This document shows positions 13,601 through 25,104 of a stretch of DNA of 64,000 nt, piece by piece (within the stretch, counting starts at the first letter, position 1; every line of letters starts with the position of its first letter). Below the pieces are notes generated by a model. It worked only from the letters and a program-made list of their open reading frames with translations. It ran no database searches and had not been told where the DNA came from. Origin of the DNA: Leptoclinus maculatus (Eukaryota > Chordata > Actinopteri > Perciformes > Stichaeidae); assembly GCA_032191485.1 (NCBI GenBank), contig JAVDOI010000010.1, positions 9,816,194 through 9,880,193 on the forward strand, given 5' to 3'. Made by a program: the position numbers and the translations under genes.

Positions 13601-16600
13601 TTGATCCTTTGCATCCCTTTAATGAAAATGGAGCAGAAATTAAAGTGGTCTGTCATTTTATTCATGTTCTAGACATCATTTAAAAGATAAATGATGATTA
13701 AAAAAAAAGCAGCAATATCTCCCTTAATGTACATTATTCGTTCTAGGGTGGTGAAATGCCGGCAGAGCTCTTATTAAAAGTGAAATTCTCATTCATAAAT
13801 GTCTTGATTGAATATTTAAACGTCGCCTGCTGTGCTCATGTAAAGGTTAACGCAGGAGGGTATGCTCAATAATACATCAGTGTGTTCTCCTTGACAGCAG
13901 CAGTAGCTTTTCTGCCGATATGTAGAGTATCATAAACATTTATTATAGCTCGAGGTCCATTTAGTGGCTGATCTGAAGCTTTCCATCATATGACATGATT
14001 GTTTGCCCAGTTGTTATGCAATTAAAGATGCTTAAATATAATTTCCTTGAGCATGTTAGGGACTTCTCTTCCATGCTGGTTTAAAAGTTGAACTTCACCG
14101 TCAGAAATATTGGGAGTGTTTTTGACCTGTTCTTTGGAAAACAACGTAAAGTGATTCAACAAAATACTATGGTATAAGGTCCCCAAGACGTCTGTTCTTT
14201 TATTTTAATCAGTATTTCAACACTGTGGTATTACTTCTTTTATTTAAGTAAATTATCTGAGCACTTCTACCAACACTGGATTTAAAAGTAGATTAATACT
14301 AAAGTTTACAAATATAATTACAAGGGCTTTTGTGTTTTTCAAAAATTCTGAAAAGAATCGAGTAGTGTAAGCAAAACATTCCTTTCACAACAAATCTCAT
14401 GAAACTACATGCTAACAGGTATTTATTTATCATATTGCTAGTTTCCCTGCATGCTGCTTGTAAAGAAATACAAGAACAGAAGGATCCCCAATCACACACT
14501 ATAATTCAAAATGTAAAGCAAAAAATACATTCCTCATTACCCCGTCACTGAGCTTTTGTATAGACTGTATTAACTGCTGCATGTCGGTTATGGAAAAAAA
14601 AGCTGGAAAAAGTAGACAGAATTGTACAAGAGGAGAACATACAAGACAATATGTCAACAGGCAGGGCAATAATTCAATATGATAATTTATCATCTTTCAG
14701 TGGAATCTAAATCATATATCGCCCAGCCTTACTCAAAGCGGCTGTAATACACATCTGATAATAAAAAGGGTAAATCTGAAAATATTAGAGAATGAGAATC
14801 TGACAAAATAACTATTGGGGCTGCAACTAACTGTCATTTTGATTATTGATTAATCTGCTGATTTTTGCTTATTTATCAATCAAATTATTTGTTTATCAGT
14901 TATACATTAAAATGTCAGAAAGTAGTCCCAATTTCCCAAAGCCCAAGTCAACATCTTAAAATGACTCGTTTTGTACTAAAAGAGGTCTAAAACCAGAAAT
15001 AAAAAAAGGTTTTGACATATTTGCTTGGTGACGTGATCAGAACAATTGATCGGTTATCAAAATTGTAAATTTGTTGACCAATCGATTAATCGTCTCAGCT
15101 CTACAGACTAAATGTTTCGAGAGCTACATTTCTGGAACATTAGCCCGAAACCTCAACGTCGCATATTCTGTAACTCCAGACGATAAATGTTTAACAGCGC
15201 CCCTCAGATGCCCGTCTGACAGAGAGACGGCTGCCCTCTCACTACAGCCGCACACTCCATTACTGAAGCTCACTGGATGGTATAAATAACTCAGACAGAC
15301 AGTCACAGCAAAAATACTCTCAGCAAGATAGTAGAGTACAAGTACACATGAACACGACAGTATTCCTCACACGCGTAAACAAAACTGCAGCTAAGAAGCA
15401 AACAGTGGAAGATGCAACACACTCATCCATCATGTCTCTGTCTTTCATCTGAATACTTCATTTACATAAATGTAAGAATGTGCAACTCAGTTTTGGTTTT
15501 CAAAAGAACGGTTGCCATTTGTGAGGGTTAGCATGAATGATTATTGTATTTCCCCAGGGGGAGCTTAAATTAATAAGAATGTAGAATGGGCATATGTAAG
15601 TATTATGCTTCTGCCTGTGCCTTTTCAGTAATATTGTTTACTAGATTGTATATCGTACAGTATATACCGTATATATCTATTGTATTTTGTGTGAATATTT
15701 AGTAGTTTAACAACACTACAAATAAAACTATTCATCTGCGTACAAATAACTGAATATAAGCTTACTGCTGCTGTGGTCATTTTGAACTTCCAGAGAGTAC
15801 TCAGCATATTAATTGATGAGTACTGGTAAACGATTGCAGAGGATTAAGGAAACAGATTAAACCACATCATTCATTTTCTGAATTTAACTGAGGCTTTCAC
15901 CTTCCTGTAACACTGAACACAACTTCACTTCCTCTCTCAAATCAGACCGGATTAACATCCACGCTAAGGCTCAGCATGTGTGTGTGGCTGATGGCGCTAC
16001 AGAGATACGCATGCCAACAATCCCTAAATCGTCAGGTGCAGTGGCAGTGAAGCTCTGGTGGCTTTTTTTCCTGAATACTTGTTATTCTGCTGCAAGACCT
16101 TAATAAGATACACACAGTCTGACGTTTGTGCCACATCAAGATCGTCACATTTTATACCCAATTCATATTCACAACAATGTCAGTCTGCTGCTGAATAGAT
16201 ATTTCTTGAATCTAACAAATTGTTTTCAGGAATATCATAAAGCCTATACACTCAATTGTTTATTAGTACACATATAGCTGAAACTAATGCAGTATAATAC
16301 AACAATAAATTGCAGTTATGATCATGTTTAGTTTTAGTTTCAGAGACGTCTTGATTCTATAGATTGTGCTGTTGAATTGTGTTGTACTAAGTAGACAATA
16401 AAAGACAATTAAAAAAGCAAAAATAGACAAATTGAGTAAAGAGTAAGATCAGAAACGTTTTAATGCTTTAATGTTTGTTTGTGTGAGTCATGTTGTCTTT
16501 CACAATAAAAGTGTTTCTGATAACAGACCAGCACCATATTCTAATTTGTAATGAATAAACACAAATATTCTTAAATTCACATAATACAGTTTGACAGAAC

Positions 16601-19600
16601 CAAAACAACAAAAACGTCCAAAATGGACATTAAGTTGAATGAACAGCTCTCTGAAACAGTTCAACAAAGATTCATTATAACCTTCATGCAGGTAGAAATG
16701 ATTGCAGGACTGTGGTATTAGGTCGCACTAGTTTTAACTAACTAAAAGACTGGCAGCTGCGTGTATCTCAGTTGGTTTACCAGAAACTGGATACAAGAGG
16801 TGTGTGAAGGGGAATTTATGTAACTACATGCATATGCATTTGTGTAACTACAAGCTTTGCCTAATGTCACAGATTATAAGAACAAAGCATAGTTGTTTTT
16901 TCACTATTTTAAAACAGGATTACAATGGATTACTGTGAATAGAGATTATAATGTGTACACACACTAAGTAGGTGTGATTAAAATCATTAATTAGTTATAA
17001 TAACCCACATTAAAAATGTTCACTGTGGAGATTAAAAGCCTTTTCTCTGCTCAACACTCCCCCTGCTGGCTGGTAGATGAATCTCATCCTAAACTAGAAG
17101 ATACTATTATCTGCAGTAGTTAAACTGTGGCAACAACCTAGAAAACAAGGCACATTAATATCAGTTCATTAACAAATGGAGTGTGTGATATTTCAGTTAG
17201 TATTCTCAGACACTTTTATAAGATTATGTCCACTGAATTAGATGAGCTCAGTCAACAGTGACACTTTCTCTCTGCATGAGAAGAAGGGAGGGTGAACAAT
17301 TGAACACTGTATTCACGCATCTGTATTCCCCTCTAATCTTCAACTCCCTGTCTATCACGCATCGCTGTTTGACATTCAGAGAGGCTCCGGGATTTCATCT
17401 CAGAGGGTTGTCAGTAAAAGAAATTGAAAAGCAGGATGCATGAAGTCGAAGCCCACTTAACGACTAGACAAGACAGGACAAGAGGGATTCACCCCTTAGA
17501 TATCTGAAAATGGTACAAGATGTCATGTTTCAATGTACTTCTGCTGAAGAGATGTGGTGTGAATGTGTTTGACATAATTTAGCAAGTTGAATATAAAATA
17601 GGTCTTCTTGGTTTCTTCACAAATAAAGAAAATAATAATAATAATGTATAAATACGTCCTCTTTTAAGCTAAATGTCAGCACAAGTCTAGTCATCTAGTA
17701 CAGTAAACAACAAGATTAGCTATAAGTAGGCACCTTAATTGCTCGACACACTTGTAGAGGAAGTAGAAAGCTCACCACTTAATGGCTTTGGATAACGTCA
17801 AACCTCGCAGGTACAAGAGTAACTAACTCATTTAGAGCTAGATTTACACAGTTGAAGAGATTAACTAAAATACTGTTCTCATGTACAATTAATGAGGTAC
17901 TTCTCCATTTCAGGAGCAAATATTTTACTTTCTATGCGTGTAGCTCAAGATGTCACAATAATAAAATACATAGGAAGAGCTTGCAACACTATCTGGTTGG
18001 GGCCCCTGGATACAATTCAGATGTCTATCAGTTCCACTAAAGACACATGTTCCCTCCAATTCCTCAAGATGGTTTGATTCAAATAAAGTTTAATAATAAT
18101 AAAAAAATGTAAGGCCCAAAGGAGGTCACATTAACATAAATGCATCCATCTTGTGACCTGGACAAATCTACGTAAGTTAAAGTTAAAGATACATTAGCTT
18201 GAGTTTGACCATCTGCAACAGTATAATGCTTGAGGTCAAACCTGTTGAATGCTGATTTCAAATCCTGTATTGTTTACATGTTGACTAACTTGCATTCTTC
18301 TTCCTCTATCTTTTTTTGCATATCGTTTCATTTTATTGGCTCATTACTGCCACCTGCAGGTCAGTGTGTGACCACTGTGACATCACTGTGTGCACGCATG
18401 AGCATCCTTGTGGGCGTGCACGAGATAAACAAAACAAGGGCTCACTTAAAGAAAAACAGCTCAATGGCACTACTACATATCTAAAACTCCACAGAACTAC
18501 TAAAATTATTACTTTAACACAGAGTTTATCAGCATTGTTGAGAGCATCTGTTCACTACAACAAATATGACCTTATATGAATTTGCACTGTATGCAATTTG
18601 TACATACGGCTGAATTCAGTGTTGGATATCTTGAGGAAATTACAGCCATTAAGTTTATCTTGCATGTATGGTCCAATTTGTTATCGTTTGATTGGGTTCC
18701 CTGATGGCTGAGAGCCTTTTTGATACGCAGAAGAACAATATTATGTAAGCATAATGAAGTACAAGGAGCAAGTAACAGAGTCATAACCTCTGACGAGTAG
18801 ACAATCATTTACCACTATTATGTACCCCTGTCTCTTTATCTCTCTCTCTCTCTCTCAGGTCGAAATAAACCAGAGGTGCAGATCAAACCCATCCAATTGG
18901 CTTATTATTCTGTCTTTGTGTTCATACATGTTGTGTTTGGGCTCTGAAGGTTAGAGGTTTTGAAGAAGCCAGTCTGAGTACAACAGGAAAGGGCAGTCAC
19001 TTCCTGTCCAGAAAGGCAGGATGGGAAACACCCGCAGGGGTCTAAAAATGCCTCGAATGTACACTGAGCTCCACACAATGTGAATGTATACTGCTTTTAC
19101 AATATATTATATTATGTTATAATGGATGTCATGCATCTCTTGACTCACAAAAAAAGTTATTTGAGTTTATCTAAAACCTCCTGATGCTCTGCGGTTGTAA
19201 TCACTATGAAAAGGATTGCACGAATTGATAAATTTAGAGGATTATCACTTGAATCTGTAGCTCCTCTCAGCTTTATGGATCAGTGTTTGTGTCCACCTGA
19301 TGAATGCAAATCAAATGTTCTCTCTCTTGTAGCTCTGTTTTTGGTCTCCACCAACTCCTGAAGGAAATATCTGTCTCTTTAGCTGCTACAGGCTCATTAA
19401 CTGTGTCTCTCTGTTGTTTGGTGCTGAGCAGGTAGAGTACAATTGGTTTTTAGGGATTTTTTTCTCTGAAACCAGCTGCGGCTGATAACAACGCCCGAAG
19501 ACTTTAAAGTCGAGGACAGTAAAACCGAAACCATGAAGCTAACATACGTTGAAATGCTTTATAAAGTCGAGGGGAGCAGCAGAGTCGGGTGATAATTCTC

Positions 19601-21600
19601 TGTGTGTTTATAACTGATGTAAAAGCAACTCACATTTCATCCACTGTTCATTTGAAATCTTATTAGAGCAGCTTTAAACAAGATCAAAGAATGTCTTTGT
19701 TAGACTGTCTTATATGTAACGTTTTATGTAGTTTCTATAAACAGGGGTGAAATATAACTATGTACATTTACTCAAGAAGTTGGTATTATTTTTATAAGTT
19801 TGAATGCTGGTCTTTTACTTGTAACAGAGTATTTCAACACTGTGGTATTGCTACTTCGGTAAAAGACCTGAATACTTCCTCCACCACTGACCCAAAGTAG
19901 TAAATATACACTTGCAGTTTTCTGTGTTAAAAGTCAGCGTGTAGGTCAGAACTAACCTGAGGCGCTGCTCCTCCTTCTTGCGTAGCCTCATGTCCCTCTG
20001 CACCACCTGCAGCACATGCTCCGCCTCGTTGTCCGTCAGCCCCGACAGATCCAACTTCCTGCCCATCGCTGACACTCTTCAGGCTGTTACTCAACCCCTC
20101 TGATCAATCAGCTCGTTGTTATCATCTAAAGAAGAGAACAATAGGAATCAAGAAAAAATAAAAAAAACAGCAATCAGAGCAGAAAATGACAGTGAAATGG
20201 GGTATTGGTATAGACAAATGTACGATATAATGTTAATAAAATAATAGGAAGTCGGTATTATGAAATATAGTTCAACTGCAGCATCTAAATCAAGCATGAA
20301 GTGGATTCAACATCTCTCAGAAACAGTTTTAACAAACGTTGAACATGATCAACTTCATGAAAGTAGGATTAACTGTTGTATTAGACTATTAGTTATAGCT
20401 ATGTGTACCTAATAAACTAGCAACTTTTTCTACACCACTAATAAATTTAGACCTTCAAAAAATGTATTTCACTACATGGGTCTATATTGTGGAATAATTA
20501 AACATTAAATGACAAGGTTTGTATTTTTAAAAAAAGCACTAAACTTGATTTGTCAACGAGACCATAAGGTGAAATATTGTCATAATTGTAGTAAAGTGCC
20601 CTTTCAGAGTCCTACTGACTTATTAGAAAGCTTCCCGCATGTCTACTGTGTGACAGTGAATCAAAGTAAACATGCATAAACAGTTTTAAATGTATTGTAA
20701 GCATTTATCCCGGCACCCCCTACGCATGTAAAACCTCCTGGTTTATATAATAGAGCACAGACCTGAGTCCATAAGCACTTAAAACTCATTTTGACGTCCT
20801 ACAAGCCACTTACTCAAGTAAATCAGGGGTATTAACACCGAGCAGGAGTTGGGATTTTCTGCATTAGCATTCCTGAGGAGGAAAATCTCTCGGTCAGACA
20901 AGTTGAGGCCAATGTTTTTATGATGGAAGACGACATGACAGCGGGTCAGGGTGTCTGCAGTGAATCCCTGTGGATGTAAAGATCAGCTGTAGAGGAGAGC
21001 TGTTTAAGATTGAACAAAACACGCCAGTAAAAGCAATACTGTTTATCTTAATATTAACAGTCACAACCATGAGTAGGCTACTTTTGCACTTTCGATGCAT
21101 TAGATCTTGAGAATTATAATGCTGGGATGTTAAACAAATAGCAAAGTATTCAAACTGGAATAAATGACAGAAATAAAGGTGAATTTTCCTCATGAGTGGT
21201 CACAGACACAATATCCTGGTGATAATAATGTTGTTGGTGCAAGCTGCAACAAACAGTATATGTCATTAAAAAAAAAAAAGGTTTTGCGCATTATATTTTA
21301 CATCTTTCTCTGACAAGATTTTCACAAAAAGCATAACTCACCGATCTCTCTGTCTGTCTCCGGCTGGGTGAAACTGACCACCGGTGCACCTTCACGGACA
21401 CAAAAAAATGGGGGAAAAAAACACGACAGCAATTAGTTTACTCCTCGTCCCATTTATGAGAGTTCTCACCAAAAAAATATTTAATACCAAAACCGTAAGG
21501 AGTCTTCAAGACGCTCTTTTTACAATCTTTCCTCGTTCTTTAGTTGAGGTCTGATTCGTGCAGCCTGTCCCGGTTTCTGAGAGTAAATCAGGATAAAGCC
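382..21600 (-). CDS. myrip: Myosin VIIA and Rab interacting protein (MyRIP/Slac2-c), 3' end off window
   Basis: Rab27 effector that links secretory granules or melanosomes to myosin VIIa/Va and actin. Exons read on the minus strand: 5'UTR ending 21342; 20125-19957 (ATG at 20066); 13390-13169; 11518-11382; 7629-7549; 5654-5557; 4536-4456; 3361-3277; 3133-2655; 2409-382. Phases agree at every junction. The N-terminus MGRKLDLSGLTDNEAEHVLQ starts the Rab-binding helix. Exon 13390-13169 holds the FYVE-like zinc finger with paired CxxC motifs. Exon 11518-11382 holds SLEWFYTNVKTRFKRFGSAK, closing the Rab-binding domain. Exon 3133-2655 holds LKSPDGNWIAL and DVNFNVEG, which favour MyRIP over melanophilin. 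A GTG codon lies 9 bases upstream in frame, but ATG 20066 matches the family start. I found no exon matching the mammalian linker between exons 4536-4456 and 3361-3277; phase 0 lets these two join directly. Donor GTAAGA at 381 indicates further exons outside. Confidence 0.85.
5655..7548. other. myrip intron with one SINE
   Basis: Intron between the myrip exons ending at 7549 and starting at 5654. It is AT-rich and contains an A run near 6015-6029 and the tRNA-derived SINE at 6880. The 63- and 66-codon open frames here have no family features. Confidence 0.6.
6880..7028 (+). mobile_element. tRNA-derived SINE, internally deleted
   Basis: Starts GGGCGCCCTGGTGGCTCACC, the tRNA-like head common in teleost SINEs, and runs into TGCTGCATGTCGTTC, a CT-rich stretch, then CCCAAAAAATCATCTTAAAA at the 3' end. 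The middle of the usual tRNA-related part, including most of a B box, is missing, so this is a short or deleted copy and not a functional tRNA gene. Confidence 0.75.
7637..7666. repeat. (CA)n microsatellite
   Basis: About 14-15 CA units, a few bases upstream of a myrip exon acceptor (exon start 7629 on the minus strand), so in transcript sense it is a (TG)n tract in the polypyrimidine region. Confidence 0.9.
8950..9390. repeat. Dispersed repeat with CTGGCGCCATCACGAGGT core, copy 1
   Basis: Shares an ordered series of blocks with 49500-49790: CTGACTTTTCC, GCGCCA...ATCA..AGGT, TGGCATTCCCATCA, CTCA.CTG.ACTTTG, TTAGCATG and ACTAAGATG-like words. No open frame. It is probably a non-autonomous element common in fish genomes; class not determined. 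Confidence 0.6.
10510..10825 (-). repeat. Dispersed teleost repeat (CGGCAACCTCCGGTTCTGA end)
   Basis: Begins with GGCAACCTCCGG and contains CTCTCTACTGGCCGGCAGTGA, GAAAGTCTATGAGAAAATG and ATATGTCTATGG blocks. I recognise this order from a repeat that recurs in fish introns, usually read in the opposite direction. There is no coding potential. The family name is not certain. Confidence 0.5.
10895..11115. repeat. Three-copy dispersed repeat, copy A
   Basis: Shares blocks (CCACCTGA.GAATG.AAATC, TCTGTCTCTTTAGCTG, GAGCAGGTAG, GGTTTTTAG) with 19275-19560, and a weaker set with 32470-32660, where the sequence sits between long inverted repeats. The three copies suggest a MITE family. Confidence 0.55.
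13169..13390 (-). CDS. myrip: myrip exon with FYVE-like zinc finger of the Rab27-binding domain
   Basis: A 222-base exon, phase 2 to 2. It encodes ELKQELDEEGSRC followed by two zinc-binding clusters, RCCIRCCSPF..., CHDCHYNVCKAC and WLCSACQ. Eight or more cysteines in CxxC pairs around the RRQC core match the zinc finger between the SHD1 and SHD2 helices of Slac2/rabphilin proteins. It is a confident anchor for the family assignment. Confidence 0.9.
14817..15106. mobile_element. Non-autonomous DNA transposon (GGCTGCAACTAAC family), copy 1
   Basis: Begins GGGGCTGCAACTAACTGTCA, continues with ATTATTGATTAATCTGCTGA, TTAAAATGTCAGAAA and CCCAAAGCCCAAGTCAAC, and ends AATCGATTAATCGTCTCAGC. The two ends are imperfect inverted repeats (GATTAATC words). 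A second, more degraded copy is at 55208-55440. This is a very common teleost MITE, probably hAT-related; the class is from memory. Confidence 0.7.
19275..19560. repeat. Three-copy dispersed repeat, copy B
   Basis: Same block order as 10895-11115, with larger indels. It lies in the first long intron of myrip close to the first coding exon. No open frame. Confidence 0.5.
19755..19885. repeat. AAGTA-rich dispersed repeat piece
   Basis: Contains ACTCAAGAAGTTGGTATT, CTTTTACTTGTAACAGAGTA and TTTCAACACTGTGGTATT, ending ATACTTCCTCCACCACTG. It belongs to the same family as pieces at 14200-14290, 32810-32985 and 44160-44345, seen in both orientations. Confidence 0.6.
19957..20125 (-). CDS. myrip: First coding exon of myrip, with short upstream ORF
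   Basis: The acceptor (TTTAG at 20130-20126) opens an exon whose leader holds an ATG immediately (ATG ATA ACA ACG AGC TGA), a five-codon upstream ORF, before the main ATG at 20066. The coding part gives 36 residues plus two bases, ending RLRKKEEQRL, then donor GTTAGT. The residues are the SHD1 helix of Rab27 effectors. Confidence 0.85.
21342..21580 (-). promoter_or_regulatory. Probable 5'UTR exon and promoter of myrip
   Basis: On the minus strand a consensus donor GATCG|GTGAGT at 21342/21341 follows a stretch free of in-frame coding. The next acceptor with matching sense is at 20126, leading to the myrip start. The intervening 1.2 kb (20126-21341) holds nothing recognisable. The exact transcription start cannot be fixed from sequence; the upstream limit given is approximate. 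Confidence 0.45.
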
Positions 21601-22039
21601 TGATCCGGGTCTACTTCCAGTGTTTCTCTGCTGGGAACAAGGAATTAGGTGGCATGGAAGTGATGACAGTTTGAGTAAACAAGTGAGAGGTGGGGAAAAA
21701 AAAGATTACGGTTTAAAGACGTATTCTTATAATGCGGAAAAAAATGAACTTCTTGGACACATCTGTTTTAGGTGGACACAGCGCAAAACAAATTCTAGCT
21801 GACACATTATCACAATGCCTTCCATAAATATCTGTTAAAATGTGTATTAGGCTACAAGCAGACTCACAGGCCAAGTTGTTGACGATAAATTGATATCCTG
21901 TGTTGTGAAACAGACTAATTGCTGCAGAGCTCCAAGCTGGTGGTGTCTGGAGGCTGGTTGTCGAGGAGCGCGTGACTGAAGACACTCAAGAAACACTGAG
22001 GCCAACTAGTGGACAGGTGGAGCATTACAGTCAGAAATG

Positions 22040-22450
22040 ACAGGAGGGGTGTTAGTGCTGCAAATGGAATGAGGTGGAATGAAACAAAAAAACGTACATT
22101 TTATTTTTATTGTCACAAACATACAAGTATGAAATGCATCCTCTGCATACTTTTGTAGTTTTGTATTGAACACTGAGCTGTAGTTCACAAACAGCATCCA
22201 TACATGAGTGTCCCTCCAGTCCAGGTGGGAGAGAACAGTGTAGGACGTGGACGATGGCGTCCTCTGTGGCTCTGTTTGGGCGGTATGCAAATTGCAGGGG
22301 GTCAAGGGTGAGTGGCAGCATGGGGCAGATGAGGGATTTAACCAGCCTCTAAAAGTACTTGCTGGCTATGGGGGTGAGAGCAATTGGGCGCTGGCCACCT
22401 TTTGTTGTTTGGGAAGATGAAGCGTGGAGGTCGTCATACTCCTGTCCAAA
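22040..22450 (-). mobile_element. LINE (L2/Rex-like) reverse transcriptase remnant
   Basis: On the minus strand one frame gives LDPLQFAYRPNRATEDAI, the conserved block upstream of the reverse-transcriptase palm in L2/CR1-type non-LTR elements. The frame then breaks up with shifts and stops, so the copy is dead. The same block occurs at 30930-30990 on the plus strand in a different, shorter fragment. Confidence 0.75.
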
Positions 22451-22637
22451 ACTTACTGTCCCAGCAGATTCACGCTGACACATTTCTGCACAGATGGTTC
22501 AAAAGATGGTCAGAAATTTGATCAGAGGGGCATTTCCAATGCTGGAAAAATGTCTTGATTTAAGACAGCACAGAGTTGTCAGATATCACTCATATTTCTA
22601 GTGAATTAAATTAAAGTTATTATTGATTTCAAAACAT

Positions 22638-22762
<125 letters not shown>

Positions 22763-23337
22763 CTTGGCATTTCTTAATTTCAGTGGTACTTCATTATTTT
22801 ACAATAAAAGCAGTTGTTGGCGCAAATTTCCTCAATTCCAATGACCCTAACATATGATTAAATCAATGCATACAAAGACAACACATTTTACATTCAACAA
22901 CAGTCATGTTAATAATGTTATAACAAATTATTACAGAATCTCTCATTTAGCTCTTGTGCTTAGTATGCTGATATTTAGAGTCACAAACACCCAACAAATG
23001 GGCATATAAAACCTAAACTATCATAGATACAACCAACAGTGAAGTTTGTGACCTCAACCACGAAAGTTATGTAATTATGTAGGCTAATGTTATTTCTCTA
23101 TAAACCTGCTGGCATGTTTTTTCGATGATATAATTAGGAGATGTCCAAGGAGGGACTGCAGGGGAAGGATGCAGATACATCAGTTAAACATACCAGAAGT
23201 CAATATTATTGTTAAATTAGTCTTGCAGTTAAACAAATCATTTAAAATTGTTTATGTGCGTGTGGATGGGTTTTCTTATCTACACCCTCGTAACTGCTTT
23301 CCCTTTCTCCACATGAAAGTGGTTGGTTAGCAGTGAG

Positions 23338-23345
23338 TATATAAA
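23338..23345 (+). promoter_or_regulatory. TATA box of peptide gene copy 1
   Basis: TATATAAA in AGTATATAAAGACCTGCGTG. Its last base is 35 bases from the base before the ATG at 23381, so the expected start point leaves a leader of only about 10-15 bases. The identical motif and spacing occur before copy 3, and the motif is conserved in copies 4 and 5. Confidence 0.8.
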
Positions 23346-23380
23346 GACCTGCGTGTATCCAACTCTTCAGTTAATTCGCC

Positions 23381-25104
23381 ATGGAGAAAAGTGTGCTGCT
23401 GGTCCTGTTGGTTCTGCAGGTCTTCCTGCTCATCACAGCCTTCACTTCTGCTGATGCAGCCGCCCTGAGGACAGATCCTCAACAGCCTCCTGGTCTGGTA
23501 AGCAGATCCAATGTAACGAGCTTCTCGTATTGTCAAAAGGTCCTTGATTGTCACAATTAAGGACCTAAATGGCAAACATGTTGTTGCTGAGAGAAATCTA
23601 CAAAATGCTTTCAGATTACTGCCTGCAAATTAGGCTACAATATGAATATCTTATACCAATGAAATGCAAAAGTAACCTGTCGTCACTACGTTCGGATATT
23701 ACACAATCAGATATTTTGCTCAATATTTCACTTCAGTGTCAACATTTGTGTAACTTGTCAGATAGGTTAATGAACAACATTTTCCTCCGTATGTAAATAG
23801 AAAACGTCACCTGGTCGGCATTGTGTTTTTGTTCTTGTTGTCTAAGTTGTAAAGTTTTTATTCAGTTTTGATCACCAGATGTATCGATCGTCGCACTGTT
23901 GTTCTCCAGTAAAAACATACACTTACATTTAGCTTAAGCTTTACAAGTACACTGCTCTTCCCTGGTTTAGCCTCAGGTTTTATTTAAGTATATCATCATC
24001 TTAAAATAAATATGGACACTATTACCTGTTTTTCCCAATTTCCTGCAATAATGGATAAGTTATTTCAATAAGTAATTAAAAAAAAATACTTTCAGTGTAC
24101 TTTATTTCAAAGTCCTCTTAAACACAACTCGGCCCCTAACCTCTTCTTCCCAGTAAGGAGGCCAATCTATTGATGACCCCATGTAGCCTCGTAACTATGC
24201 GGGCTGTAATCTAAAGCGTTATTCAAAGACTTTGAATAATGTTTAATAACTTACAGGTTGGAGATCATCAATTTGTTTGGAGATGACAATTGCACTTTGT
24301 TATATAGGTGGTGAGAAGAAATGACCACAACGGAGACGTATTTGGAAACAGACGGAAGAGATATTCCAACTGTAGCTGGAGACCAGGAGCATGTGGAGGG
24401 TTGCCGGTAAGACCAAACTTGTATTTATTCCATTCCATCTTAAAATTACTGAATCTCCCAGAATCTGCGTCTCAAAAAACACTTGCTAAAGATCATTGCT
24501 GTTCAAATTCAACACTTTAATTAGCCATTATTGAAAAGGAAGAGCATGTTGTATCACTATAATAGCTCTCTAATAACTGCCGGGTTGTTATTTGTTAATT
24601 CAGAAATATTCTTTGAACGAATCTGCAACAGTAAAATGTATGAAATGTCTTTGTTACAGGGTCCTCCTCCTCCTCCTACTCGTCCTCCTCCGAGGTAAGA
24701 GATTATTCCTCATGTTAACACAAAACTATATCCAAAATGCTTGAAGACATAATATAAATTCAAATATTGAGGAATCTGTAATGTTTGAGTACCAAGGAGC
24801 ATTTCATTAACTAACTACATTAGGCTACAGGTTAAGTAAAACAATTTGGCGAAGTCCACACTCCAACAACACCAGCCTACATTACCTGAGATAGAGTTAC
24901 ATTTTGATGCTCTTTGATGTTAGCTAAGTTGAACAGGGTTTTTTAAGGATGGAATGGTCTTATCTTATATTTTTTTGCTAGCACAAACTAATTCTACACT
25001 GCAATACAAGCACATGCTTCTTTATATATTTAATTATGAGTTTCCAACTTGTAAATACTTTGTTGCACAGTGGAACTCAGATAACGCCACAACCTGAAAA
25101 CTAA
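23381..25104 (+). CDS. Small secreted two-cysteine peptide precursor, copy 1 (94 aa)
   Basis: Family not recognised. Four exons: 23381-23497, 24308-24406, 24660-24694, 25071-25104, all with GT-AG borders and matching phases (0, 0, 2). Exon 1 (39 codons) is a signal peptide, MEKSVLLVLLVLQVFLLITA, with likely cleavage near TSADA. Exon 2 (33 codons) carries a polybasic furin-type site NRRKR followed by YSNCSWRPGACGGLP; the two cysteines could close an eight-residue ring. Exon 3 is GPPPPPTRPPP and exon 4 ends SGTQITPQPEN. The predicted product is an extracellular cyclic peptide with a proline-rich tail. It has only two cysteines and no chemokine fold. Expression is unproven. Copy 2 is its inverted partial duplicate. 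Confidence 0.65.

Larger units (their letters stand above)
13391..19956. other. Largest myrip intron in the window
   Basis: About 6.6 kb between the SHD1 and zinc-finger exons. Contains a MITE-like repeat (14817-15106), AAGTA-rich repeat pieces near 14200-14290 and 19755-19885, a CT tract at 18838-18858 and a repeat copy at 19275-19560. Long stretches, for example 15300-18800, show nothing I can name. Open frames of 60-90 codons here have no motif and no consistent codon use. Confidence 0.5.

Noticed and set aside
21713..21985. 90-codon minus frame near the myrip promoter
   Set aside because: No domain, no splice support, ordinary AT-rich intergenic sequence.
24308..24406. Peptide core as MCH, urotensin II or somatostatin-like hormone
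   Set aside because: Ring sequences of those families differ (for example CFWKYC in urotensin II); the shared features are only a two-cysteine ring and basic site.
23381..25104. Peptide genes as chemokine genes
   Set aside because: Only two cysteines, wrong spacing, mature part far too short, no beta-sheet/helix layout; proximity to ackr4 is not enough.
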